Shown here: piece after piece, positions 1-6,579 of the stretch
Position numbering within the stretch: position 1 is the first letter of the stretch
How the letters are laid out: every line of letters starts with the position of its first letter
Assembly: GCA_937875295.1 (NCBI GenBank)
Contig: CALLXS010000121.1
Location: forward strand, 1 to 12,873
Source of the DNA: an uncultured bacterium
GTDB lineage: Bacteria > Bacteroidota > Ignavibacteria > Kapaibacteriales > UBA2268
Direction of reading: 5' to 3'
Length of the DNA: 12,873 nucleotides
Notes under the pieces: model-generated
Database searches by the model: none
What the model was told of the DNA's origin: nothing
Seen by the model: the letters and a program-made list of their open reading frames with translations, nothing else
Translations under genes and position numbers: made by a program

Positions 1-54
1 AACAATGGCAAAAATAACATTTTAATTGCTGACAATTAGAATAATTCAATAAAA

Positions 55-88
55 TAATCCTCGCAAAAATAAAAATTTACGAGGATTA
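55..88 (-). terminator. Hairpin downstream of nadB, probable terminator
   Basis: A perfect 9-bp inverted repeat (TAATCCTCG at 55-63, CGAGGATTA at 80-88) with a 16-base AT-rich loop lies 25 bases past the nadB stop codon. On the minus strand the stem is followed by TTTTATT, a modest U-rich tract, so it can act as an intrinsic terminator of nadB transcription. The stem is nearly symmetric and could also work for transcripts entering from the left. The remaining bases 1-54 hold nothing I recognise. Confidence 0.6.
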
Positions 89-113
89 AAATTATTGTGG
101 AATTAATAGAAAA

Positions 114-1658
114 TTATTTTTTCAAATAATGAGCACCTTTACTTTCGCGAGCAGAAATTGTTTCTTGTGTTATCGCAATAGCACATTCAATTCCATTCCT
201 AAGCTCAAGAATTTCTTTTGTCATTTCTGCATCACGGTAAAATTGCCCAATTTCAGTTTGTAGATGTCTAAATATTGCTTTTGCTCTATTTAAACGGATT
301 TTAGTACGTACTAATCCTACATAATTCCACATAGAATTTTTAATAGTAGTCCAATCTTGAGAAATTAATGCTGGATCGATATATTGCTTTCCAGCTTCCC
401 ATTCATAAATATCTGGATAATATGGAGTATCAGAGCAATTAGCAGAAGCATCTTTTCCTGCAAAATGTCCCCAAACTAAGGCTTCTAGAAGTGAAGTAGA
501 AGCTAAGCGGTTTGCACCATGAAGTCCAGTACAGGATACTTCTCCAACTGCATATAACCTTTGAAGTGAAGTTCTTCCATTCAAATTTACTCCTACACCA
601 CCGCAGAAATAATGAGCAGCTGGAACTACTGGAATTGGTTCTTTAGTCATATCAATTCCTCTTTTAAGGCAATTATTGTAAATAGTAGGAAATCTATCAA
701 TTAACCATTTGCTATCCATAAATGAAATATCAAGATATACGCAAGGATGATTTGTGCGAAGCATTACTTGATGAATACTTCTTGCAACAATATCACGCGG
801 TGCTAAATCGCCTTGTTCATGAAATTCTAGCATAAATGGATTTCCATTTTTATCTATTAATCGACCTCCTTCACCACGTACCGACTCAGAAATTAAAAAT
901 CTATCGCCACCTTTATAATAAAATGTAGTAGGGTGAAATTGAATATATTCCAAATTAAAACATCGTGCACCTGCTCTCCAAGCTAATGCAAGTCCGTCAC
1001 CAGTAGCTTCTTCAGGATTAGAAGTATGAGTGAATAATTGTCCGATTCCACCAGTTGCTAAAACAGTATTTTGAGCTAAAATTGGATAAACTTCTTTGGA
1101 TTTATTATTTAAAGCAAATACACCAAAGCATGCTGGTTTTTTGTAAATATCTTTACTATTTTTGGAATGATGCGAAAGAGTAAGTAAGTCAACAACTGTA
1201 GTATCTGTTTTAATTTCAATGTTGGGATGTTTAATTACTTCTTGAATTACAGATTCATGAATTGAAAGACCTGTTTTATCTTTTGAATGAATAATTCGGT
1301 GTTCAGAGTGGGCACCTTCTGCAGTCAAGTCAAAATGGTCACCATTAATATCAAAAGGAACTTTACATCTTTTTATTAAATAATCTTCCAAAATAGTTGG
1401 ACCTAATTCTGCTAATTGATTTACAGCAGGAGTATAGCTATGATAATCTCCAGCTATTTCAATATCATTTTCTAATTTTTCAGGAGAGTCATTAAGACCT
1501 TTATAAATAATACCACCTTGAGCGTATTGTGTATTTCCGCTTAATAAACTTTCTAATTTTGTAAGAATTAATACTTTTTTCCCTTCATCTCCAGCTGATA
1601 AAGCTGTTGTTAGTCCAGCTAATCCTGAACCAATAACTAAAACATCTGTTTGTTTCAT
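114..1658 (-). CDS. nadB: L-aspartate oxidase NadB
   Basis: This is the flavoenzyme that oxidises L-aspartate to iminoaspartate, the first step of de novo NAD synthesis, in the cytoplasm. The 514 residues match the family's usual length. Visible landmarks are the N-terminal FAD-binding GSGLAGL at 10-16, the Ser-rich SGNTQYAQGG loop at 40-49, FHPT at 241-244, RGEGG at 261-265, R288 and H349 at the positions of the E. coli active-site Arg290 and His351, and the HGANRLASTSLLE signature at 380-392 with R384. The C-terminal helical domain ends in an ARESKGAHY variant of the usual ESRGxHYR motif. A Shine-Dalgarno-like AGGAC lies 10 bases before the ATG. NadA and NadC are not in the window, so the pathway partners are elsewhere. 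It lies 67 bases after the GH18-like gene on the same strand and may be co-transcribed with it, though no functional link is evident. Confidence 0.97.
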   Translation of the reverse strand: MKQTDVLVIGSGLAGLTTALSAGDEGKKVLILTKLESLLSGNTQYAQGGIIYKGLNDSPEKLENDIEIAGDYHSYTPAVNQLAELGPTILEDYLIKRCKVPFDINGDHFDLTAEGAHSEHRIIHSKDKTGLSIHESVIQEVIKHPNIEIKTDTTVVDLLTLSHHSKNSKDIYKKPACFGVFALNNKSKEVYPILAQNTVLATGGIGQLFTHTSNPEEATGDGLALAWRAGARCFNLEYIQFHPTTFYYKGGDRFLISESVRGEGGRLIDKNGNPFMLEFHEQGDLAPRDIVARSIHQVMLRTNHPCVYLDISFMDSKWLIDRFPTIYNNCLKRGIDMTKEPIPVVPAAHYFCGGVGVNLNGRTSLQRLYAVGEVSCTGLHGANRLASTSLLEALVWGHFAGKDASANCSDTPYYPDIYEWEAGKQYIDPALISQDWTTIKNSMWNYVGLVRTKIRLNRAKAIFRHLQTEIGQFYRDAEMTKEILELRNGIECAIAITQETISARESKGAHYLKK

Positions 1659-1725
1659 TTATTATTTTGTCCTATTAATTTTTTTATTGATTAATAAAGA
1701 GGAATTAATTAATAAATTATTTATT

Positions 1726-3030
1726 CTAAATTAACATTTTAATTAAATATTTATTATTCATGTCATCATTTATCTGAATTATAATAACTTGATTTCTATT
1801 ATAACTGCTTTTAATTTCAATATTTTTATTCCATAAATCTAATTTAAAATTATCAGAAATATCTTTGCCTAGCATATCGAAAATTATAATTTTGGAAATA
1901 TTTAAATCATTAATTAATTTGATTTTATTATCTTGAATCGTGTATTTTATCTCATTATGATTAAAAGCAATATTATTTTTCATAGAGAATTTATCTAAAA
2001 TACCTAACCATAAATCTTGTTCTTGTCTTGCATAGTTAATAGCCCATATTGCTATACCGGCAATATTTTTTTCATTAACTAAATCATATTTTAAGCTAAG
2101 AGTAAGACTGTCATCGAACCAAAGTTGATAAAAATTTGCAGAATCGCTATATCGCATTTTCTTTGTTTTAGTGTATGTATCGAATTCAGCATCATATTCT
2201 TTCATTAATTGTTTTATGTAGCTATAAGTATATGCTGTGCCGCGACTTAAAGTATTGGATCCCCATTGCATATCTTCAACCTTCCACATATAGCCATACC
2301 AAGGTGTTCCTAATAACAATTTATCAAATTTACAACCGGAGCTCAAGATATCGTTAATAGATTTTGTTACGTTATAATAATTTCCTTCAAGAGGAGCTAC
2401 AGCACCAGCATTTGGAGAGCCACTATAGCTATAATCATAACCCATCATTACGACATAATCAACAATTTCAGATATAGCTTTATAGTCCCAAGATTTATTC
2501 CAATCTACAGCTGGTGCAGCGATACTTAAAATAGATTCTTTGCCTAATAATTCAGTCATTTTGTTTCTGAGTTTAGTCAAAAATTTAACGAAATTTTCCT
2601 TTTGACTTTGGGGGATACTCTCGAAATCAACACTAATACCATTTGAATTTCTATATTTAACTTTTTCAATTAAATCAAGAATAAGAGTATCACAAATAGC
2701 GGGATTTTCTAATAAAGATTTATTTTCAAAGCTACTCATTAATGCAACTAGTAATTGCGTCTTTACTCCATTATTACGTGCAGAATCAATTACAGAAGTT
2801 GTGTTCCACCTATAAATATTTTTGGCTTTTCCTGTTTGATAATCAGCTTCGTAACCGAAATAAACTAAAATATCTAAAGCTTTCCAGTTATAATATTTAC
2901 ATAATGAATCATTTGCCCATCCTGTATGATAGCCCAAAACTAATTTGTCATTTTTAGGGATTATCATTTCCGCCGATATTTTAACTAAAGATAGTAATAT
3001 TATGATGATTAAGAGTAAATATTTTCTCAT
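1726..3030 (-). CDS. Secreted GH18-like glycosidase with T9SS-type C-terminal tail
   Basis: The 434-residue protein starts with a signal peptide (hydrophobic 4-16, likely cleavage after KISA, residue 20). Residues about 30-345 look like a GH18 TIM barrel: LGYHTGW on strand 1, NGISVDFE at 130-137 in place of the DxxDxDxE motif, MMGYD at 195-199 (the MxYD-type motif), and AIWAINY around W329 at the barrel's end. The putative catalytic acid is E137 with D135 beside it; the first two Asp of the motif are Asn and Ser, as in some YaaH/SleL-like members. Residues about 363-434 (IIIFDMLGKDI, then QVIIIQI and KYLIKML) resemble a type A sorting domain for type IX secretion, so the protein is probably exported to the cell surface or medium. 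The substrate may be chitin, peptidoglycan or another N-acetylglucosamine glycan; the sequence does not decide. No Shine-Dalgarno is seen. An inactive lectin-like homologue is possible. Confidence 0.82.
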   Translation of the reverse strand: MRKYLLLIIIILLSLVKISAEMIIPKNDKLVLGYHTGWANDSLCKYYNWKALDILVYFGYEADYQTGKAKNIYRWNTTSVIDSARNNGVKTQLLVALMSSFENKSLLENPAICDTLILDLIEKVKYRNSNGISVDFESIPQSQKENFVKFLTKLRNKMTELLGKESILSIAAPAVDWNKSWDYKAISEIVDYVVMMGYDYSYSGSPNAGAVAPLEGNYYNVTKSINDILSSGCKFDKLLLGTPWYGYMWKVEDMQWGSNTLSRGTAYTYSYIKQLMKEYDAEFDTYTKTKKMRYSDSANFYQLWFDDSLTLSLKYDLVNEKNIAGIAIWAINYARQEQDLWLGILDKFSMKNNIAFNHNEIKYTIQDNKIKLINDLNISKIIIFDMLGKDISDNFKLDLWNKNIEIKSSYNRNQVIIIQINDDMNNKYLIKMLI

Positions 3031-3193
3031 ATTTGATTAAATAATTAATAAAGTATGTAATATAGTAAATTTCAATTAGATAAATTTATAATTCTAAAAA
3101 TTTATTTCTTGTTTATTTTAAAATTTTTGCATAATTTGCTAATCTTGTTTTTGTATTTAGAATAATTAGATTTTCTTATTTTTTCTTTAAATT
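3031..3193. other. Divergent intergenic region
   Basis: These 163 very AT-rich bases must hold the promoters of both the GH18-like gene (minus) and the HDOD gene (plus). I see TTTG-rich stretches at about 3125-3155, including TAATCTTG, one mismatch from the Bacteroidota -7 element TAnnTTTG. There is no TTTG at the expected upstream spacing, so I do not call a promoter. A weak AAAAATTT/AAATTTTT inverted repeat is within what base composition would give. Confidence 0.5.
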
Positions 3194-4066
3194 ATGACTT
3201 TAATAACATCGTTAATAGAAACACAAGAATTTGCTACTTTGCCACCTGTAGCGGCAAAAGTATTGCAACTATTAGAAAATGAAGATACTGACATTCGTGA
3301 AATAGCTGAAATAATTGAAGCAGATCCTTCTCTTACACTTAAATTACTAAGAGTAGCTAATTCTCCTTTGTATGCTATGAGACAAAATGTAACATCTATA
3401 AGACAAGCGATTGTTACATTAGGTCTAAATAGATTAACTAATATTGTGCTTGGCGTTTCAATATTCTCGCGCTTTTTGATGAAATCTAAAAAGGAAAGTG
3501 CAAGTATAATGGATAAATTCTGGTGGCATTCTTCTTCTACCGGTATTTTAGCAAAAACATTAACTAAAAAAATCGGAAAAAATTATAAAGAAATGGAATT
3601 TATTGGAGGTTTATTGCACGATATTGGTAAGTTAGCGATGCTCCAATTTGACATTAACAAATATGCACAAGTAATAGAAAAGATAGAACGAGAACAAATT
3701 ATGGATTGCGAAGCAGAAATTGAAATATTTGGAGTTGATCACTTAGAGGTAGGGGAGCATATAGCTAAACTTTGGAAATTACCAGATGAATTAGTAGATA
3801 TTATTGGTCATCATAATAACCCTGATTTGATAGATTTATCTAAAGAATTAATTTCAGTAGTCCGAATGAGCGATTTATTCTGCGAAATGTGGGGAGCAAG
3901 TATGTATGAAGGATATACTTTAATTAAACTAAACGAGACAAAACCTTGGATGATTCTTACAGAATTAAACCCAGAAATAAAAGATCTAGATTTTGAAAAA
4001 TTTACTTTCGAATTAGAAGAAGAATTTAAAAAAGCTAAAGATTTTCTAAATATTATATCTTCATAG
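3194..4066 (+). CDS. HDOD-domain signalling protein
   Basis: A stand-alone HDOD protein of 290 residues with no receiver, GGDEF or other output domain. The N-terminal segment FATLPPVAAKVLQLL (13-27) and the ADPSLTLKLLRVANSPLY stretch (43-60) are the family hallmarks, followed by SIRQAIVTLGLNRL (68-81). Potential metal-binding HD residues remain: H112, H142-D143 within LLHDIGKL, H183 in DHLEVG, H206-H207 and D227. HDOD proteins act in bacterial signalling (cell cycle, stress, motility) and most have no proven enzymatic activity. It is transcribed divergently from the GH18-like gene across 163 bases and converges on lpxD with a 26-base gap that contains no obvious terminator. No Shine-Dalgarno precedes the ATG. 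The family call is firm; its pathway cannot be read from the context. Confidence 0.9.
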   Translation: MTLITSLIETQEFATLPPVAAKVLQLLENEDTDIREIAEIIEADPSLTLKLLRVANSPLYAMRQNVTSIRQAIVTLGLNRLTNIVLGVSIFSRFLMKSKKESASIMDKFWWHSSSTGILAKTLTKKIGKNYKEMEFIGGLLHDIGKLAMLQFDINKYAQVIEKIEREQIMDCEAEIEIFGVDHLEVGEHIAKLWKLPDELVDIIGHHNNPDLIDLSKELISVVRMSDLFCEMWGASMYEGYTLIKLNETKPWMILTELNPEIKDLDFEKFTFELEEEFKKAKDFLNIISS

Positions 4067-4092
4067 ATAAAATAAAGATTTTTATATTATTT

Positions 4093-5136
4093 CTATATTC
4101 CAATTTTTCTTTTGATAATAGAAATATCATGACGTAATTCTGGTAAATTATTAATTACTGCTTCGATTTTAAAAGCCTTGTATCTCTCTTTAATCGGAAT
4201 ACCAAAATATTCACCTGGTTTCTGAATTGATTTCGATACACCACTTTTTGCCATTAACGTAACATCATCACAACTTGTAATATGACCTGCAATTCCGCAT
4301 TGACCTGCAATTCTGTTTCTTTTGCCAATCTTGGAAGAGCCAGAAATACCAGTTTGAGCGACTATAGCCGAATTTTCTCCTACAATTACATTATGAGCAA
4401 TTTGAACTAAATTGTCAATTTTTACACCTTTTTCGATAATTGTCGAACCAAGTAAAGCACGATCAATCGTCGTATTTGACCCTATTTCTACATCATCTTT
4501 TATTATTACATTACCTAATTGTGGAATTTTAATGTAAGAACCATCTGGGTTTTCCAAAAACCCAAATCCATCAGATCCGATTACTACTCCTGAATGAATT
4601 ATACAATTATTACCAATAATGCTTTCATCATATAGTGTAATATTAGGGTATAAAATGTTGTTATTTCCAATCTCTACATTATCTAAAATAACACATCCAG
4701 GATAAATTATTGTATCTTCAGCAATCTTACAATTATCTCCAATTACACAATTTGCTCCAATATAAACAGATTGATGTATTTCGCAATTTTGACCAATTTG
4801 CACTGAAGGATGTATGAAATTTCTCTTATTTTTCTTATTTAGTTCATCAATTTTAATTAAAAGGGTATAAAAGCTTAATCGAGGATCGTCAGATAATATA
4901 AAGTTAAATTTATTAGAAAATTCAGAATAATTAAAATTTGAATCTACAATAATACATCCACAATTAGAAGTAGATAAATATTTACTATATTTATCATTTG
5001 CTAAAAAAGTTATATCATTTTCCTTAGCATCCTCAATTCTATTAATTCCACTGATAATTTTAAGTGGGTCTCCGATGAGCTTGCATTCTAATATTTCAGA
5101 AATTTCAGCTAAAGTATTTTCGTTTTTGAAAATCAT
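4093..5136 (-). CDS. lpxD: UDP-3-O-acylglucosamine N-acyltransferase LpxD
   Basis: LpxD transfers a 3-hydroxyacyl chain from acyl carrier protein to the 2-amino group of UDP-3-O-acylglucosamine, the third step of lipid A synthesis. The 347 residues fit the family. An N-terminal uridine-binding domain (about 1-105) is followed by a left-handed beta-helix of hexapeptide repeats (about 108-300; IGQNCEI, IGANCVI, IGDNCKI and so on), and a C-terminal helix pair. The presumed catalytic histidine is H248 in QIAHNV, equivalent to E. coli His239, with GSDGFGF at 187-193 and TTIDRA at 222-227 also typical. It is the last gene of the bamA-ompH-ompH-lpxD cluster, 8 bases after the ompH-1 stop, so translation is probably coupled. 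Its presence shows that the host makes lipid A and is a true diderm. Confidence 0.97.
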   Translation of the reverse strand: MIFKNENTLAEISEILECKLIGDPLKIISGINRIEDAKENDITFLANDKYSKYLSTSNCGCIIVDSNFNYSEFSNKFNFILSDDPRLSFYTLLIKIDELNKKNKRNFIHPSVQIGQNCEIHQSVYIGANCVIGDNCKIAEDTIIYPGCVILDNVEIGNNNILYPNITLYDESIIGNNCIIHSGVVIGSDGFGFLENPDGSYIKIPQLGNVIIKDDVEIGSNTTIDRALLGSTIIEKGVKIDNLVQIAHNVIVGENSAIVAQTGISGSSKIGKRNRIAGQCGIAGHITSCDDVTLMAKSGVSKSIQKPGEYFGIPIKERYKAFKIEAVINNLPELRHDISIIKRKIGI

Positions 5137-5144
5137 AATATTCT

Positions 5145-5876
5145 TTATTTTCTTTCAATTTTTAAAGGTTGTCTTTCTGGAGTATCTGCTTTATGTTGGA
5201 TTTCTGAAGGAACTTCAGTCTCGACTTCAGTTTTTTCTTCGCTTGCTTGTGTACGGCGTTTTCGAGTACGAGAAGTAGGTGTTGATTTGGATTGTTTATC
5301 AGGATTATTGCGAGGATCCATTTCGATTTTTTTATTTAATTCTGCCTCTAATTCAGAAGTATTTACTCCTAATTCTTTTAAGACTTTTAATGTGATATCA
5401 TATTTAAAATTCGTATAAGTTAGAGGTTGGATGGATTTATCCCAAACAATATCGATGTCATTTTCGGCGGCAACTTTTTGAATTGCTGCATAAATTTTTT
5501 CTTCAACTGGAGTTTGTATTGCTAGTACAATTTTTTCGTATTCGCCACCAATTGAATATTTTTCTTTAGAATATTGAAGTCTTTGAGTTCGAAGCTCTTT
5601 AAGCTCATTATTACTCTGAATTTTTTCATTCTCTGTCCAAATTAATCTGTTTTTTTCAATTTCAAATTCTTTGGCAGTAATAGTTTGGTCTAATTCTTTT
5701 ATCTCACGTTTCCATTCATCTTGAATAGTCTGGATACGTAAGTCAGCAGCTTTTGCTTCGGGGAGTGATTCACGAATTTGGTTAGTTGATACGAACCCAA
5801 TTTTTTGGGCATATAAATTATTATTTGCAATAAAAATGCAAATAAATAAAGTTGCTATGCTTAGTATATTTTTCAT
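5145..5876 (-). CDS. ompH: Skp/OmpH periplasmic chaperone with extended tail (copy 1)
   Basis: A 243-residue secreted protein with a signal peptide (residues 1-23, cleavage likely after LYA or LYAQ). It has the Skp/OmpH pattern: a short strand KIGFVSTNQI (25-34), a long charged coiled coil (about 40-130), and the closing beta segment NDIDIVWDKS through FKYDITLKVLKEL (139-169). Skp trimers hold unfolded outer-membrane proteins in the periplasm for delivery to BamA. Unlike copy 2, it carries a tail at about 184-243 rich in Lys, Arg, Glu, Ser, Thr and Pro, with a basic patch RTRKRR at 203-208 followed by acidic residues; this is probably disordered and has no family assignment I can give. It lies 79 bases after copy 2 and 8 bases before lpxD in the same direction. 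Confidence 0.86.
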   Translation of the reverse strand: MKNILSIATLFICIFIANNNLYAQKIGFVSTNQIRESLPEAKAADLRIQTIQDEWKREIKELDQTITAKEFEIEKNRLIWTENEKIQSNNELKELRTQRLQYSKEKYSIGGEYEKIVLAIQTPVEEKIYAAIQKVAAENDIDIVWDKSIQPLTYTNFKYDITLKVLKELGVNTSELEAELNKKIEMDPRNNPDKQSKSTPTSRTRKRRTQASEEKTEVETEVPSEIQHKADTPERQPLKIERK

Positions 5877-5955
5877 AATTTAATATAAATTAGTTTATAA
5901 AAATTAAAGTAAATGAACCATCCCGAGAGCAAAACTGACTAATTCGAAAATCTTT

Positions 5956-6489
5956 TTATTTACTTCCGCGTTTCATTTTATCAATTACTTTAAAAGTAAT
6001 ATCAAATTTTTCTTCTGAATATAAAAGACCTCCATTTGCTTTATCAAAAACGAAAGTTAATCCTTCATCAGTAGATACAGCTGTAATTGCATCAGATACT
6101 TTTTTTCTGATAGGGTCTAAGTATTGATTTCTTTTATCAGTGATTTCAGCGAATTTAGCATCTCTATATTTATAAAGATTTTGTTCAGCAGCTCTGATAG
6201 CTTCTTCTTCGGATTTTTGTTTATCAGCAGCCATCATAGATCTTTGTTTTTGGAAAGATTCAGCGCGAGTCATCAATTGAGTTTGCATAATTTGAAGAGT
6301 ATCTTGATAAGCTTGTTGTAAATCTTTTAAATTTTTGTCAGCGCTAATTGCTTCAGGCATTTCGCGGACTATTTTTTCAACATCACATACACCAATTTTA
6401 AGAGTTTTGCTTTGAGCATTTGCATTGCTATTAAAACCTAGAGTAATCATAATTGCTATAAGAGATATAGCTAAAGAAATTCTTTTCAT
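5956..6489 (-). CDS. ompH: Skp/OmpH periplasmic chaperone (copy 2)
   Basis: This 177-residue protein is of ordinary Skp/OmpH length. A signal peptide (hydrophobic 5-19, likely cleavage after NANA at 25) precedes KIGVCDVEKIVREMPEA (31-47), a long Glu/Lys/Gln-rich coiled coil (about 50-125), and the C-terminal strand region LTFVFDKANGG and FDITFKVIDKM (144-172). The expected role is a trimeric periplasmic holdase for outer-membrane proteins bound for BamA, encoded next door. The two copies share the architecture but are clearly diverged in sequence, and paired ompH genes after bamA are common in Bacteroidota and relatives. A weak AGGT lies 11 bases before the ATG. The 65-base gap to bamA contains part of the large inverted repeat over the bamA stop. 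Confidence 0.92.
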   Translation of the reverse strand: MKRISLAISLIAIMITLGFNSNANAQSKTLKIGVCDVEKIVREMPEAISADKNLKDLQQAYQDTLQIMQTQLMTRAESFQKQRSMMAADKQKSEEEAIRAAEQNLYKYRDAKFAEITDKRNQYLDPIRKKVSDAITAVSTDEGLTFVFDKANGGLLYSEEKFDITFKVIDKMKRGSK

Positions 6490-6536
6490 TTGAATTATAC
6501 CTATTTTATTTATTTTAAAAAAATGTTTTTCTTGAA

Positions 6537-6579
6537 TTTATTTTACTTAAATGATTATTGTCCATTTAAGTGAAATAAA
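6537..6579 (-). repeat. Long inverted repeat over the bamA stop codon
   Basis: Positions 6537-6553 pair with 6563-6579: 16 Watson-Crick pairs and one mismatch (6544/6572), with a 9-base loop at 6554-6562. The core ACTTAAATG/CATTTAAGT is perfect. In the bamA mRNA the hairpin begins in the last codons, places the UAA stop in and beside the loop, and ends before ompH-2. There is no U-run directly after it, so it is not a standard intrinsic terminator. It could protect or process the bamA mRNA end, or set the ratio of BamA to chaperone. Part of the pairing may be fortuitous given the AT content. Confidence 0.6.

Noticed and set aside
1659..1725. Terminator or Bacteroidota promoter between the GH18-like gene and nadB
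   Set aside because: Only short A/T palindromes are present, with no TTTG/TAnnTTTG pair and no stem with G-C content.
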